Shown here piece by piece: positions 25,340-34,584 of a DNA stretch of 64,000 bases. The position numbers and the translations under genes were made by a program. Within the stretch, counting starts at the first letter, position 1, and every line of letters starts with the position of its first letter. This DNA is from Selenomonas ruminantium AC2024 (GTDB lineage Bacteria > Bacillota > Negativicutes > Selenomonadales > Selenomonadaceae), in NCBI RefSeq assembly GCF_000687995.1, contig NZ_JIAC01000001.1, forward strand, positions 1,116,001 through 1,180,000, in the 5' to 3' direction. A model generated the notes under the pieces. The model was not told where the DNA came from, ran no database searches, and was given only the letters and a program-made list of their open reading frames with translations.

Positions 25340-25858
25340 ATGACCACAGAGGAACGGCGGGCGGAAGTCCTGCGCCGTTTGCAGGCAGCCACTTCGCCCC
25401 TGACCGGTACGCGCCTTTCCCGGGAACTCGGCGTCAGCCGTCAGATTATCGTCGGAGATGTAAGCATTCTGCGGGCGGAGGGCGCAAAGATTTTTGCGAC
25501 TCCCCGGGGCTATATTTTGCCCGAGGATGAACCCAGCCAGAAAAAGATTACACTCGTCTGCCAGCATTCGGCAGAGGATATGGAAGCGGAGCTCAATGCC
25601 ATCGTGGATAACGGCGGTGCCGTGCTGGATGTGATTGTGGAGCATCCGGTCTATGGCCCGATTAAGAGCGATTTGTTTCTGGAGAGCCGCCGGGATGTCA
25701 AGAATTTCCTCACCAAGATGAAAAAGTGCCAGGCCAATCCGCTGCTCGTCGTGACCGGCGGGATTCACATTCATACGGTGCGGGTGCCGGATGAGGAAGC
25801 GCTGGCTGATATCCGGCGGGAATTGCAGGCTTTGGGGATTTTGGTAAATATTGCGTGA
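25340..25858 (+). CDS. niaR: NiaR-type repressor of NAD precursor genes
   Basis: A 172-residue regulator: N-terminal HTH_11 (LTGTRLSRELGVSRQIIVGD near residues 21-40) and C-terminal 3H domain named for its three conserved histidines (CQHSAEDME, EHPVYGPI, GGIHIHTV). In Gram-positive relatives NiaR senses nicotinic acid and represses niacin uptake or de novo NAD genes. No such target gene is next to it, so the regulon lies elsewhere. AAGGAGGGG precedes ATG 25340. Confidence 0.92.
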   Translation: MTTEERRAEVLRRLQAATSPLTGTRLSRELGVSRQIIVGDVSILRAEGAKIFATPRGYILPEDEPSQKKITLVCQHSAEDMEAELNAIVDNGGAVLDVIVEHPVYGPIKSDLFLESRRDVKNFLTKMKKCQANPLLVVTGGIHIHTVRVPDEEALADIRRELQALGILVNIA

Positions 25859-25925
25859 GAAGTGCCTTCGTAGTATAATAAACTGTACTTTGTTATGAAG
25901 CAGAATTGTAAAGAAGGCTGTAATA

Positions 25926-26744
25926 TTGAAAGAATTACTGAAGAAAATGCACGCCTGGATGGATGGCTACATGAATCAGTTCGTCACCGATGACGAAGAG
26001 GTCATGCAGGGCATCCGCATCAAGATGAATCATACAGGCTACGTCACGGCCATTGCCCGCGAATTGGCACAGCATTTAGAGCTCAGTGAGCACGATGTGC
26101 AGCTGGCGGAAATCATGGGCCTGTTCCATGATGTGGGCCGTTTCCGGCAGTACAGCATCTACAAGACCTTTAACGATGCCCAGTCGGAAGACCACGCGGA
26201 TTTGGGGCTCAAAGTGTTGGCCGAGGAAATGCCCTATATGGCGGATTTATCGGCGGAAGATGCCGAGCTGGTTCGCTATGCCATAAAGTATCATAATAAG
26301 AAGAAAATTCCCGCCGAGGCGGCAGGGCGAAAACTCCTGTTTGCCAAGCTGCTGCGGGATGCGGATAAATTGGATATCTATCGGGTGCTGTTGCCTTATC
26401 TGGACCCCGAGAAGGCAGACGAGGCGCCGAAGTTTATCCGTTCCGATGCCAGCCAGTTCATCAGCCCGGATTTTATCGAGGCTTTTAAGCACGGTGAGCA
26501 GGCGGATTACCGTCAGCTGCGGACGCATGGTGACCGCAAGCTGGTGCGTCTGCTTTGGGTTTATGATGTGAACTTTGCCTGGACGCTCCAAAAGATGGTG
26601 GACCGTGGTTATATCCAGACGGTTATCGACCATCTGCCGGAGCAGGAAGGTGTCGATATCGGCGTGAAGCGCCTGTGGAAATATATAGAAGAGAAATGTG
26701 CAACACCAGATGATGTGTCTGCGTATATAAAGGAGAGAATGTAA
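25926..26744 (+). CDS. HD-domain phosphohydrolase
   Basis: A 272-residue protein with an HD metal site: the first His is in MNHTGYV, the HD pair in [14 protein letters not shown] near residue 74, and later YHNKK and RDADKLD. The substrate (nucleotide or cyclic nucleotide) cannot be told. The start is TTG, preceded by AGAAGG. Its stop overlaps the start of glnS (TAATG), so it is co-translated with glutaminyl-tRNA synthetase, an association of unknown meaning. Confidence 0.85.
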   Translation: MKELLKKMHAWMDGYMNQFVTDDEEVMQGIRIKMNHTGYVTAIARELAQHLELSEHDVQLAEIMGLFHDVGRFRQYSIYKTFNDAQSEDHADLGLKVLAEEMPYMADLSAEDAELVRYAIKYHNKKKIPAEAAGRKLLFAKLLRDADKLDIYRVLLPYLDPEKADEAPKFIRSDASQFISPDFIEAFKHGEQADYRQLRTHGDRKLVRLLWVYDVNFAWTLQKMVDRGYIQTVIDHLPEQEGVDIGVKRLWKYIEEKCATPDDVSAYIKERM

Positions 26745-28420
26745 TGGCAGAAAACACGACAATCGCCACAAACTTTGTGCAGAATGCGATTGAGGAAGAC
26801 CAGAAGAACGGTAAGTACACCGAGGGAATCCATACTCGTTTTCCACCGGAACCGAACGGTTATCTGCATATCGGCCACGCCAAGTCCATTTGCTTGAACT
26901 TTGGTCTGGCTGAGTACAACCATGGTCTGTGCAATCTGCGTTTTGACGATACCAACCCCACCAAGGAAGATACGGAATATGTGGACTCCATTCAGGAGGA
27001 CATCCGCTGGCTCGGATTTAGCTGGCAGAACCGCATGTACTATGCTTCTGACTACTTCGATAAGCTCTACGATTACGCTGTGGAACTCATCAAGAAGGGC
27101 TTGGCTTACGTTGACGATTTGACGGCTGAGGAAATCAAGGAATACCGCGGCACGCTGACGGAACCGGGCAAGGAAAGCCCGTACCGCAACCGCAGTGTGG
27201 AGGAAAACCTCGACCTGTTCGCCCGCATGAAAGCCGGCGAGTTTGCCGATGGGGAAAAGGTACTGCGTGCCAAAATCGACATGGCTTCGCCGAACATGGT
27301 TATGCGCGACACGGTTATCTACCGCATTGCTCATGCTCATCATCACCGCACGGGCGACAAGTGGTGCATCTATCCGATGTACGACTTTGCGCATCCGCTG
27401 TCCGATGCCATTGAGGGCATTACCCATTCCGTCTGCACGCTGGAATTTGAGGAACATCGTCCGTTCTATGACTGGCTGCTCGAAAATCTCGGCTTTGACG
27501 TCAATACCCGTCCACGCCAGATTGAGTTTGCCCGCCTGAACCTCACGAACACCGTGACCAGCAAGCGCAAGCTGCGCCAGCTCGTGGAAGAAGGCCATGT
27601 GCGCGGCTGGGATGACCCGCGTATGCCGACCATTTCCGGCCTGCGCCGCCGTGGTTTTACGCCGGCTGCCCTGCGCAAATTCTGCGAGGAAATCGGTGTG
27701 GCCAAGGGCAATAGCCTCGTCGATGTGGCGATGCTCGAATCCTGCGTGCGCTCGGACCTCAACGAAAACGCTGACCGCATTATGGCAGTGCTGCGTCCGC
27801 TGAAGGTCGTGATTACGAACTATCCGGAAGATAAGGAAGAATGGCTGCTGGGGGACAATAACCCCATGCATGGCGGCCACCGCTTTATTCCGTTCTCCCG
27901 TGAACTTTACATCGAACAGGAAGACTTTATGGAAGAAGCGCCCAAGAAGTTCTTCCGCTTGAAACCGGGCGGAGAAGTCCGCCTCAAGCACGCCTATATC
28001 ATCAAATGTGATGAGGTCATCAAGGATGAGGCTGGCAATGTGGTGGAACTGCACTGCACGGCTGACCTCGAATCCAAGACCGGCGGTGCTACGGCCAGCC
28101 GCAAGATTAAGGGCACCATCCACTGGGTAGCTGCCAAGACGGCTGTGCCTGCCGAAGTACGGCTCTATGATTATTTGCTGGAAACCGATGAAAACGGGAA
28201 TTTGCCCGCTGACTTTATCGGTGCACTCAATAAAAATTCCTTGGAAGTTATCGACAACGCCTGGGTAGAACCCAGCGTGAAGCTCCAAGCCGCAGGCAAG
28301 CATTATCAGTTCCTGCGCACGGGGTACTTCGTAATCGATACGGATACCACGCCGGATAAGCTGGTGTTCAACCGTGTGGTTGGACTCCGTGACAGCTGGG
28401 CCAAGGAAAAGAACAAATAA
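26744..28420 (+). CDS. glnS: Glutaminyl-tRNA synthetase
   Basis: Charges tRNA-Gln directly with glutamine. The 558-residue protein has [20 protein letters not shown] near residue 30 with the HIGH motif, [11 protein letters not shown], a KMSKS equivalent in [14 protein letters not shown], and the two-barrel anticodon-binding C-terminal half. Most Firmicutes instead use GatCAB with misacylated tRNA-Gln, so this gene is likely of proteobacterial-type ancestry. That is established knowledge of the family, not shown here. It overlaps the HD gene by one base. Confidence 0.97.
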   Translation: MAENTTIATNFVQNAIEEDQKNGKYTEGIHTRFPPEPNGYLHIGHAKSICLNFGLAEYNHGLCNLRFDDTNPTKEDTEYVDSIQEDIRWLGFSWQNRMYYASDYFDKLYDYAVELIKKGLAYVDDLTAEEIKEYRGTLTEPGKESPYRNRSVEENLDLFARMKAGEFADGEKVLRAKIDMASPNMVMRDTVIYRIAHAHHHRTGDKWCIYPMYDFAHPLSDAIEGITHSVCTLEFEEHRPFYDWLLENLGFDVNTRPRQIEFARLNLTNTVTSKRKLRQLVEEGHVRGWDDPRMPTISGLRRRGFTPAALRKFCEEIGVAKGNSLVDVAMLESCVRSDLNENADRIMAVLRPLKVVITNYPEDKEEWLLGDNNPMHGGHRFIPFSRELYIEQEDFMEEAPKKFFRLKPGGEVRLKHAYIIKCDEVIKDEAGNVVELHCTADLESKTGGATASRKIKGTIHWVAAKTAVPAEVRLYDYLLETDENGNLPADFIGALNKNSLEVIDNAWVEPSVKLQAAGKHYQFLRTGYFVIDTDTTPDKLVFNRVVGLRDSWAKEKNK

Positions 28421-28450
28421 TCTACTCGTCAAGAAAGAAGTGAACGTACT

Positions 28451-29734
28451 TTGGAAAGCAGCACAATGATTGCTATTGTTATCTTTGTGGCGGCCTATGC
28501 CTTGATTATTTCCGAGAAGGTACACCGCACCATCGTGGGTATCTTCGGCGCCATGCTGATGATTCTCTTTGGCATCATCAACCAGGAAACCGCCATTCAC
28601 CACATTGACTTTAATACATTGGGCCTTCTCATGGGCATGATGATTATCGTCAATATTACCAGTGAGACAGGACTTTTTAACTTCCTGGCTATCTGGGCTG
28701 CGAAAAAGGTCAAGGCAAGGCCTGTGGCCCTGCTCGTAGCACTCTCGGCCATTACGGCTGTGTGCTCGGCCCTGCTCGATAACGTGACCACGGTGCTTTT
28801 GACTGTGCCCATCACCTTCAGCATTACTTCCCAGCTCAAAGTGGATGTAAAGCCTTACCTGATGGCACAGATTATCTCCTCCAATATCGGTGGTACGGCC
28901 ACCCTTATCGGTGACCCGCCCAATATCATGATTGGCAGCGCCGTGGGCCTGAGCTTTATGGACTTCATTCAGAACATGACGCTGGTATCGATTGTTATCT
29001 TCATCGTCGTGCAGGGCGTGCTCGTAGCGCTCTACGGCAGCAAGCTCAAGACCACGCCGGAATTGCAGGACAAGGTAATGCGTCTCAACGCCAAGAGTCA
29101 GATTGCCGACAAGGCACTGCTGAAAAAATGTCTGGCGGTTATCTTCATTACCATTACGCTGTTCACCCTGCATGGTGCTCTGGGGCTGGAAACGGCGACG
29201 GCGGCTCTGACTGGTGCAGGCCTCCTGCTGCTCATCACCTATACCCGCAATGAAGCCATGATTGCCAAGGTCCTTTCCAAGGTGGAATGGCTGGCTATCT
29301 TCTTCTTTGCCGGTCTGTTCGTTCTGGTCGGTGCGCTGGTGGAAACGGGCGTTATCAAGGCCATGGCAGCTGAAGCTCTGACGATTACCAACGGCAATGT
29401 GCCCATGACGGCCATGCTGATTCTTTGGATGAGTGCCTTTGCTTCTGCCTTTATCGATAACATTCCCTTTGTGGCTACGTTGATTCCTCTGATTCAGGAT
29501 ATGGGCCAGATGGGCCTTTCAAATCTGGAACCCATGTGGTGGAGCCTGGCCCTGGGGGCCTGCCTGGGAGGAAATGGTACCCTTATCGGTGCTTCTGCCA
29601 ACGTGGTTGTGGCCTCTTTGGCTGCTCAGCACGGCAAGCAGATTTCCTTCATCGGCTTTATGAAGGTGGCCTTCCCCGTGATGATTCTCACCATTATCAT
29701 GGCCAACATCTATATCTGGATTTGGCACCTTTAA
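28451..29734 (+). CDS. ArsB/NhaD-type ion transporter
   Basis: A 427-residue inner-membrane protein of the ion transporter (IT) superfamily, closest in style to the P-protein/YbiR or ArsB-NhaD group. Marks are LGLLMGMMIIVNITSETGLF, the repeat motifs LLDNVTTVLLTVPI and SAFIDNIPFVATLIPL, and SSNIGGTATLIGDPPNIMIG paired with GGNGTLIGASANVV. Around 11 hydrophobic segments. The substrate may be sodium/proton exchange, an anion or arsenite; no ars genes are near. The start is TTG. Confidence 0.85.
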   Translation: MESSTMIAIVIFVAAYALIISEKVHRTIVGIFGAMLMILFGIINQETAIHHIDFNTLGLLMGMMIIVNITSETGLFNFLAIWAAKKVKARPVALLVALSAITAVCSALLDNVTTVLLTVPITFSITSQLKVDVKPYLMAQIISSNIGGTATLIGDPPNIMIGSAVGLSFMDFIQNMTLVSIVIFIVVQGVLVALYGSKLKTTPELQDKVMRLNAKSQIADKALLKKCLAVIFITITLFTLHGALGLETATAALTGAGLLLLITYTRNEAMIAKVLSKVEWLAIFFFAGLFVLVGALVETGVIKAMAAEALTITNGNVPMTAMLILWMSAFASAFIDNIPFVATLIPLIQDMGQMGLSNLEPMWWSLALGACLGGNGTLIGASANVVVASLAAQHGKQISFIGFMKVAFPVMILTIIMANIYIWIWHL

Positions 29735-29746
29735 TCTTATAACTAC

Positions 29747-29782
29747 AAAAGCTGACAGGTCAATTTGACTTGTCAGCTTTTT
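29747..29782. terminator. Bidirectional terminator with TTGAC/GTCAA stem
   Basis: GCTGACAGGTCAA pairs with TTGACTTGTCAGC (one mismatch), with A-run upstream and T-run downstream, so it can serve both the transporter gene and the convergent small peptide gene. Confidence 0.8.
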
Positions 29783-29827
29783 GCAGGTATTAGGGTGTTT
29801 GCTGTTGAATTAGTATATTTGTATGGT

Positions 29828-30004
29828 TTACTTAGTAATGGGCTTATGGGGATTAGGTCCGCCTGCAGCGGCGAGATTATCCAGTTCATCCCAGGACAGT
29901 TCCCGCTTTTGAGCCCGTATCTCATGGAGGTGTTCCTTGAGATTGCCTTTGACTTTGCTGAAACGGGAAAAATCCGTTTCTTGAAGTTCGCGTTCAATAC
30001 CCAT
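29828..30004 (-). CDS. Small peptide gene, candidate export substrate (pepA)
   Basis: Predicted 58-residue peptide. The first 45 residues are charged and helical, followed by RELSWDELDNLAAAGG and a short tail PNPHKPITK. The LSxDELDxLAxxGG pattern resembles the end of double-glycine leaders cut by C39 peptidase-exporters. ATG 30004 has AGGAGTG 6 bases upstream. It lies on the opposite strand directly next to the export locus and has the promoter ATTACAA/ACATACGA (complement of TTGTAAT-N15-TCGTATGT) shared with the peptide gene at the far end. No homologue is recognised, so function is inferred from motif and position. Confidence 0.6.
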   Translation of the reverse strand: MGIERELQETDFSRFSKVKGNLKEHLHEIRAQKRELSWDELDNLAAAGGPNPHKPITK

Positions 30005-30040
30005 ATGTATCACTCCTATCTATATCTTAGTTCTATTATA

Positions 30041-30070
30041 ACATACGAGTGAGCAGGCTGGAAATTACAA
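30041..30070 (-). promoter_or_regulatory. ECF-type promoter of pepA
   Basis: Read on the minus strand: TTGTAAT (30064-30070), 15 bases, TCGTATGT (30041-30048). GCTCA precedes the second box, and a TTTGTAAA box (30074-30081) lies upstream. Same spacing and bases as the promoter at 37951-37980. Confidence 0.6.
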
Positions 30071-30108
30071 GGATTTACAAATTTTTTTGGGGAGTTTGGG
30101 GTTTTTAT

Positions 30109-31293
30109 ATGAAAATTTATTTTTATTTGGGTGTGGGCATTATCATCACGCTGATTGTGGGGCTTTTAGGTTACGGCGTGTATCTGAATCAGCGTGGGGA
30201 AAGTGAGATTGAGCAGCGTATGGAAAGTCTGCGCCTGCCGCTGAATGGTGCAGTCGTCACGGAAAGGGAGATACAGCCTTACGTGGAACTGGAACTGGTG
30301 AATCTCTACTGTGATGATATGACAGACGTGATAGCCAGGGAAAATGGCCGGGTCAATCAGGTGTTGGTGGAGAAACACGATATGGTGACGGCAGGCAAGC
30401 CGATCATGCAGCTGGTGGATGAGGATATTCCACTCAAAATCAAGCAGGCCGACAGCGATATACTGGAAGCGGAAGCCCAGCTCGTTAAGACGCGCAACTC
30501 CTATAACCGCTACAGTCAGCTCGTGGAATCCAATGCGATTTCGCTGGAAAAGTTTGATGAAGCGGCGGCGGCTTACAAGGCTGCCCAGGCAAGACTTGCC
30601 AACAACGAAGCCAAGCGGGAGCAGCTTTTGATGCGCCAGTCCCGGCAGATGGTGCTTTCCTCCATTGATGGGGAAGTCTTGCGCCTCTATCAGAGCGAAG
30701 GGGCTTATGTGACGGCGGGGACTCCCGTGGCTTTGGTGGGAGATTTCAGCAAACTTTATTTTTCGGCTCCTGTCGTAGATGAGGAGGCCAGACGCATGGA
30801 GCTGGGGAAGACCATCAACATGACTATCGCCGGTGGCGCTACCGCTGTGCTGGGGGGCGAAGCTCTGCCCAAGTCCTATGGAGCGAATTATTCCACGGGC
30901 AATCTGGGGGAAGACCAGGTTTTCTCCGCCATGGTAACGAGGATAACTCCGGGCCTTGGCGAACCGGCAACGGTGCGGCAGGTAATCTGGAAGGTGGATA
31001 ACCGCGTGGGCCTGTTGGAGCCGGGGGCCTATCGGAAACTGCGGCTGTATGCCGGGACGACTCGCAAGTGTCTGGCTGTGCCCGTAGCGGCTTTTACCGA
31101 TGAGAGCCATGACCGGGTGGCTGTGATGGAAGCAGATGGGCGCCTCGGATTCCGGGATGTGAAGACGGGCGTAACCGATGGTCACTATATTGAAATCATT
31201 TCCGGACTGCAGGCGGGCGATATCGTCATTACTTCGGATACCGCAGGGGTGACAACCGGTACGGAAATCGAACTCACGCTTGAAGAAAACTGA
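30109..31293 (+). CDS. HlyD-like membrane fusion protein of the export locus
   Basis: A 394-residue periplasmic adaptor. One N-terminal transmembrane helix (LGVGIIITLIVGLLGYGVYL) precedes a lipoyl half-motif (ENGRVNQVLVEKHDMVTAGKPI near residue 78), a coiled coil (about 105-175), a second lipoyl half (SSIDGEVLRLYQSEGAYVTAGTP) and beta-barrel domains. It probably links the ABC exporter to an outer-membrane channel. It is separated from the next gene by a hairpin (31308-31340), so it may be transcribed partly on its own. ATG 30109 chosen; TTTGGGG lies 7 bases upstream. Confidence 0.85.
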   Translation: MKIYFYLGVGIIITLIVGLLGYGVYLNQRGESEIEQRMESLRLPLNGAVVTEREIQPYVELELVNLYCDDMTDVIARENGRVNQVLVEKHDMVTAGKPIMQLVDEDIPLKIKQADSDILEAEAQLVKTRNSYNRYSQLVESNAISLEKFDEAAAAYKAAQARLANNEAKREQLLMRQSRQMVLSSIDGEVLRLYQSEGAYVTAGTPVALVGDFSKLYFSAPVVDEEARRMELGKTINMTIAGGATAVLGGEALPKSYGANYSTGNLGEDQVFSAMVTRITPGLGEPATVRQVIWKVDNRVGLLEPGAYRKLRLYAGTTRKCLAVPVAAFTDESHDRVAVMEADGRLGFRDVKTGVTDGHYIEIISGLQAGDIVITSDTAGVTTGTEIELTLEEN

Positions 31294-31307
31294 GTTTACA
31301 GGGATAG

Positions 31308-31340
31308 TACCTGCTGCTTGCTGGCAGGTATTTTCTTTTA
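31308..31340 (+). terminator. Hairpin terminator between the two adaptor genes
   Basis: TACCTGC pairs with GCAGGTA, followed by TTTTCTTTT. A moderate stem, so partial termination is likely. Confidence 0.6.
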
Positions 31341-31395
31341 TTCGTCGAATATTATAAATTGTATTGTGTTGGCTTATTGGGGAGGATAATTGGTT

Positions 31396-32355
31396 ATGGC
31401 AGATGGTAGCAATATTTTTAGCAGGGCGGCACTGGATAAGCTGCGCTCTCCTGACAGGCTGGATATGCTTCTGCCCATAACCACTCCTATTGGCTGGATG
31501 TCATTGGTAGCGGTGGGGCTGCTGCTCATTTCGGTGATTCTGTGGTCAATTTTTGGCTCCTTCACCGTGCGGGCTGATGGCAAGGGAATGATACTGGATG
31601 CCGGCGGGGTGGCCAGCGTTACCCACGTGGCTGGGGGAAAAATTGCCCATGTTTATGTGCGTCAGGGCTCTGTGGTGCAAAAGGGCGATTTAATCGCCGA
31701 GCTGGAACAACCGACGCAGTCTGCCGATACCAATATGGCCCAGTATGGGCCGCAACTGGCCAACAGCATGAAGGATACGGCGGACAGGGTTTACCAGTAC
31801 CGGGCTAAACTCTATCAGCAGGTGGTATCCCGGGATGTGGTCAGTGATTATGATGGCATCGTGGAAGATGTCATGGTGCGCAAGGGCAGTGTCATCAACA
31901 GCGGCAGTCCGCTGTGTACGGTGCGCCTGACCCAGAAGCGCAGCGATTTGATGGGCGTCATGTATGTTCCCGTGGACAAGGGCAAGCGCATTGAGCCGGG
32001 ACAGACCATTCAGCTTGTGCCCAACGGCGTAGATGTGCAGGAATCCGGCAGTCTTATCGGCGTAGTGCGGGCGGTGTCCAATTATCCAGTGGCCTTGAAA
32101 TCCATTGAGCGCCATGTCGGCAATCCGGAACTGGCGCAGTGGCTTATGGCCAGCGGGCAGGGCGCAGTGGTGGAAGTCAGCTTTGTGCTGGTGAAGGATG
32201 AGAACAATCCTTCGGGCTACCTTTGGACTTCCTTTGTGGGAGAGCATAAGCCCATTACGGCCGGGAGCTTCTGCACGGGTTCGGTGATTATCGAACGGCG
32301 CCCGCCGATTGAAAAGGTATTTTATAAACTCAGCCAGTGGCTGCGGAACAGGTGA
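31396..32355 (+). CDS. NHLM-type bacteriocin secretion adaptor (HlyD-like)
   Basis: A 319-residue protein resembling the NHLM system secretion protein. It starts with a cytoplasmic tail (FSRAALDKLRSPDRLDMLLP), one membrane helix (LVAVGLLLISVILWSIFGSF) and a lipoyl-like segment (ASVTHVAGGKIAHVYVRQGS). A second half with VVSDYDGIVEDVMVRKGSVI follows. The RSPDRLD start is typical of this group. It ends 6 bases before the C39 exporter gene. Either TTG 31390 or ATG 31396 could start it; GGGGAGG is 4 and 10 bases away respectively. Confidence 0.85.
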   Translation: MADGSNIFSRAALDKLRSPDRLDMLLPITTPIGWMSLVAVGLLLISVILWSIFGSFTVRADGKGMILDAGGVASVTHVAGGKIAHVYVRQGSVVQKGDLIAELEQPTQSADTNMAQYGPQLANSMKDTADRVYQYRAKLYQQVVSRDVVSDYDGIVEDVMVRKGSVINSGSPLCTVRLTQKRSDLMGVMYVPVDKGKRIEPGQTIQLVPNGVDVQESGSLIGVVRAVSNYPVALKSIERHVGNPELAQWLMASGQGAVVEVSFVLVKDENNPSGYLWTSFVGEHKPITAGSFCTGSVIIERRPPIEKVFYKLSQWLRNR

Positions 32356-32360
32356 GTCAT

Positions 32361-34556
32361 ATGGCGATGGATTTTTGGGAAAAGTTTTGGCATAAGTCCG
32401 GGGCAAGAGTCAAGGTGCCCACGGTGTTGCAGATGGAGGCCACGGAATGCGGTGCGGCCTCTTTAGCCATGGTGCTGGCGCATTATGGTCTTTGGGTTCC
32501 GCTGGAAAAATTGCGCTCCGAGTGCGGGGTCAACCGTGACGGCAGCAAGGCCAGCAATGTGATGCGAGCGGCCAAGGCACGGGGCTGTGAAGTGCACGGC
32601 TATCGCTGGGAGGCAGAGAGCCTGCGGGAGGAGCAGGATTATCCCCTGATTATTCACTGGGAATTCAATCACTTTCTGGTGCTCGAGGGAATTCGCGGCG
32701 ATAAAGTGTATTTGAACGATCCGGCCATGGGGCGGCGGACGGTGTACTGGGATGAATTTGTTACCTCTTATACGGGCATTGCCCTGACCATCCGCCCCGG
32801 GGCAGGCTTTCAGCCTGCCGGTCACCGTTATAACGTCTTTAAGGCTGTAGCGCAAAAACTTTGGCAGGATAAATGGGGCATGACTTTCCTGATTCTGCTG
32901 GGGCTCTGCATGATTGTGCCGGGGCTGGCGTCACCGATATTCAGTCAGGTTTTTCTGGATGATATTCTGACGGGCAAGCACCGGGACTGGATGGGCAATC
33001 TCTGCATTGCCATGACCGTGTCCTTTTTGGTGTCGGCAGTTTTGACCTGGCTGCGGGCGGTGCTTCTGACCCGCTGGCAGCGGAAGCTGACACTTGCCGA
33101 TTCCTCCACGTTCTTCTGGCATTTGCTGCGCCTGCCCATGCACTTCTTCCATCAGCGTTATGCGGCAGAAGTGGCAGGACGCATCTCCATGAATGAGTCT
33201 GTGGCCGGAGTCCTTTCGGGCAGTGCGGCTACGGCGGTTTTGGATGCGTTTATCGCATTGTTCTTCCTGCTTCTGCTCTTGCAGTACAATGTACTGTTGA
33301 CCTTTATCGGCATTGTCTTTATGATACTGAATATCGCGGTGCTGGTGCTGACCCGCCGCCATCTGACGGACCTGGCCATGCGGATTCAGCAGGATGCGGG
33401 CAAGGAATACGGGGCTTCCATCAATGGTCTCACCATGATTGACAGCATCAAGGCCAACGGCAACGAAGGGGATTTCTTCATGAAATGGGCCGGTTACCGG
33501 TCCAAGGTCTTAAACGGCATGCAGGAAACCCAGCTCTGGATGCTGTCGGTAACCATGCTGCCCACGTTGCTGACGGGGCTTAACGGGGCCTTGATTATGA
33601 CCTTTGGCGGCTTTTCTATTATGGATGGGGCCATGACGGCTGGTATGTTTGTGGCCTTTCAGCATTTGATGGGCAGCTTCCAGGCACCAGTGGCCAATCT
33701 CACGGGGCTTTATACCAGCCTGCAGACCACGGAAATGCAGATGCAGCGTCTCAATGATGTGCAGCGTTATGAAGTGGATGATTTGAATTATCCCGAGAAG
33801 GAAAATCAGACCTTCGGCAAGCAGCGCCTGTCCGGAGAAATGGAATTAAAGGCGGTCAGCTTTGGCTACAGTCCTTTGGAACCGCCTTTGCTGACGGATT
33901 TCAACCTGCATTTGAAGCCGGGGCATTGGGTGGCTATCGTAGGCCCATCCGGCAGCGGCAAGTCCACGGTGGCAAAAGTCATCACGGGCCTCTACGAGGA
34001 ATGGGGCGGGCAGGTGCTCTTTGATGGCACGTCCCGGCGGCAGGTGCCGCGCAGTGTCATCACCACTTCGCTGACGTCCGTGGACCAGGATGTGTTCCAG
34101 ATTACCGGCACCGTTGGCGAAAATATTGCCCTCTTTGACCATTCCCTGCGGCAGAGCGATATCATGCGGGCGGCTAAGGATGCCTGCATCCACGAAGATA
34201 TCCTGCAGCTCGAAGGCGGCTATGATGCTAAAGTTTCCGAAGGTGGCCTGAATTTTTCCGGCGGCCAGCGGCAGCGCATGGAAATCGCCCGGGCGTTGGC
34301 GGTGAATCCCTCCATTCTCGTATTGGATGAAGCCACTAGTGCGCTGGACCCCATTACGGAGGAAAAGGTGCTGGAAAACATCCGCCACCGCGGCTGTGCC
34401 TGTGTGATTATCGCCCATCGCCTGTCCACTATCCGGGATGCTGATGAGATAATCGTGTTAGAGCACGGACAAGTGGTGGAGCGGGGACGCCATCGCGATA
34501 TGATGAAGCATGATGGCCCCTACAAGCGGTTGATTGATGAATATAGCAGTAAGTGA
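32361..34556 (+). CDS. C39 peptidase/permease/ATPase exporter (NHLP bacteriocin type)
   Basis: A 731-residue exporter that cuts leader peptides after a double glycine and moves the product across the inner membrane. The C39 domain has Cys30 in MEATECGAASLAM, His104 in EFNHFLVLEG and Asp120 in YLNDPAMG. Six membrane segments follow (about 180-450). The nucleotide-binding domain has Walker [10 protein letters not shown] near 528, signature LNFSGGQRQRMEIARAL and Walker B ILVLDEATSALD. All catalytic residues are intact. It is the peptidase partner for the peptide genes at both ends of the locus. Confidence 0.93.
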   Translation: MAMDFWEKFWHKSGARVKVPTVLQMEATECGAASLAMVLAHYGLWVPLEKLRSECGVNRDGSKASNVMRAAKARGCEVHGYRWEAESLREEQDYPLIIHWEFNHFLVLEGIRGDKVYLNDPAMGRRTVYWDEFVTSYTGIALTIRPGAGFQPAGHRYNVFKAVAQKLWQDKWGMTFLILLGLCMIVPGLASPIFSQVFLDDILTGKHRDWMGNLCIAMTVSFLVSAVLTWLRAVLLTRWQRKLTLADSSTFFWHLLRLPMHFFHQRYAAEVAGRISMNESVAGVLSGSAATAVLDAFIALFFLLLLLQYNVLLTFIGIVFMILNIAVLVLTRRHLTDLAMRIQQDAGKEYGASINGLTMIDSIKANGNEGDFFMKWAGYRSKVLNGMQETQLWMLSVTMLPTLLTGLNGALIMTFGGFSIMDGAMTAGMFVAFQHLMGSFQAPVANLTGLYTSLQTTEMQMQRLNDVQRYEVDDLNYPEKENQTFGKQRLSGEMELKAVSFGYSPLEPPLLTDFNLHLKPGHWVAIVGPSGSGKSTVAKVITGLYEEWGGQVLFDGTSRRQVPRSVITTSLTSVDQDVFQITGTVGENIALFDHSLRQSDIMRAAKDACIHEDILQLEGGYDAKVSEGGLNFSGGQRQRMEIARALAVNPSILVLDEATSALDPITEEKVLENIRHRGCACVIIAHRLSTIRDADEIIVLEHGQVVERGRHRDMMKHDGPYKRLIDEYSSK

Positions 34557-34584
34557 TTTGCGATAGATTGTGAGTTGTGATGGT

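Noticed and set aside
26609-29173. 854-residue open frame on the minus strand across glnS and the ArsB/NhaD-type gene
   Set aside because: It spans two well-supported plus-strand genes and has low-complexity, His-rich composition typical of an antisense shadow.
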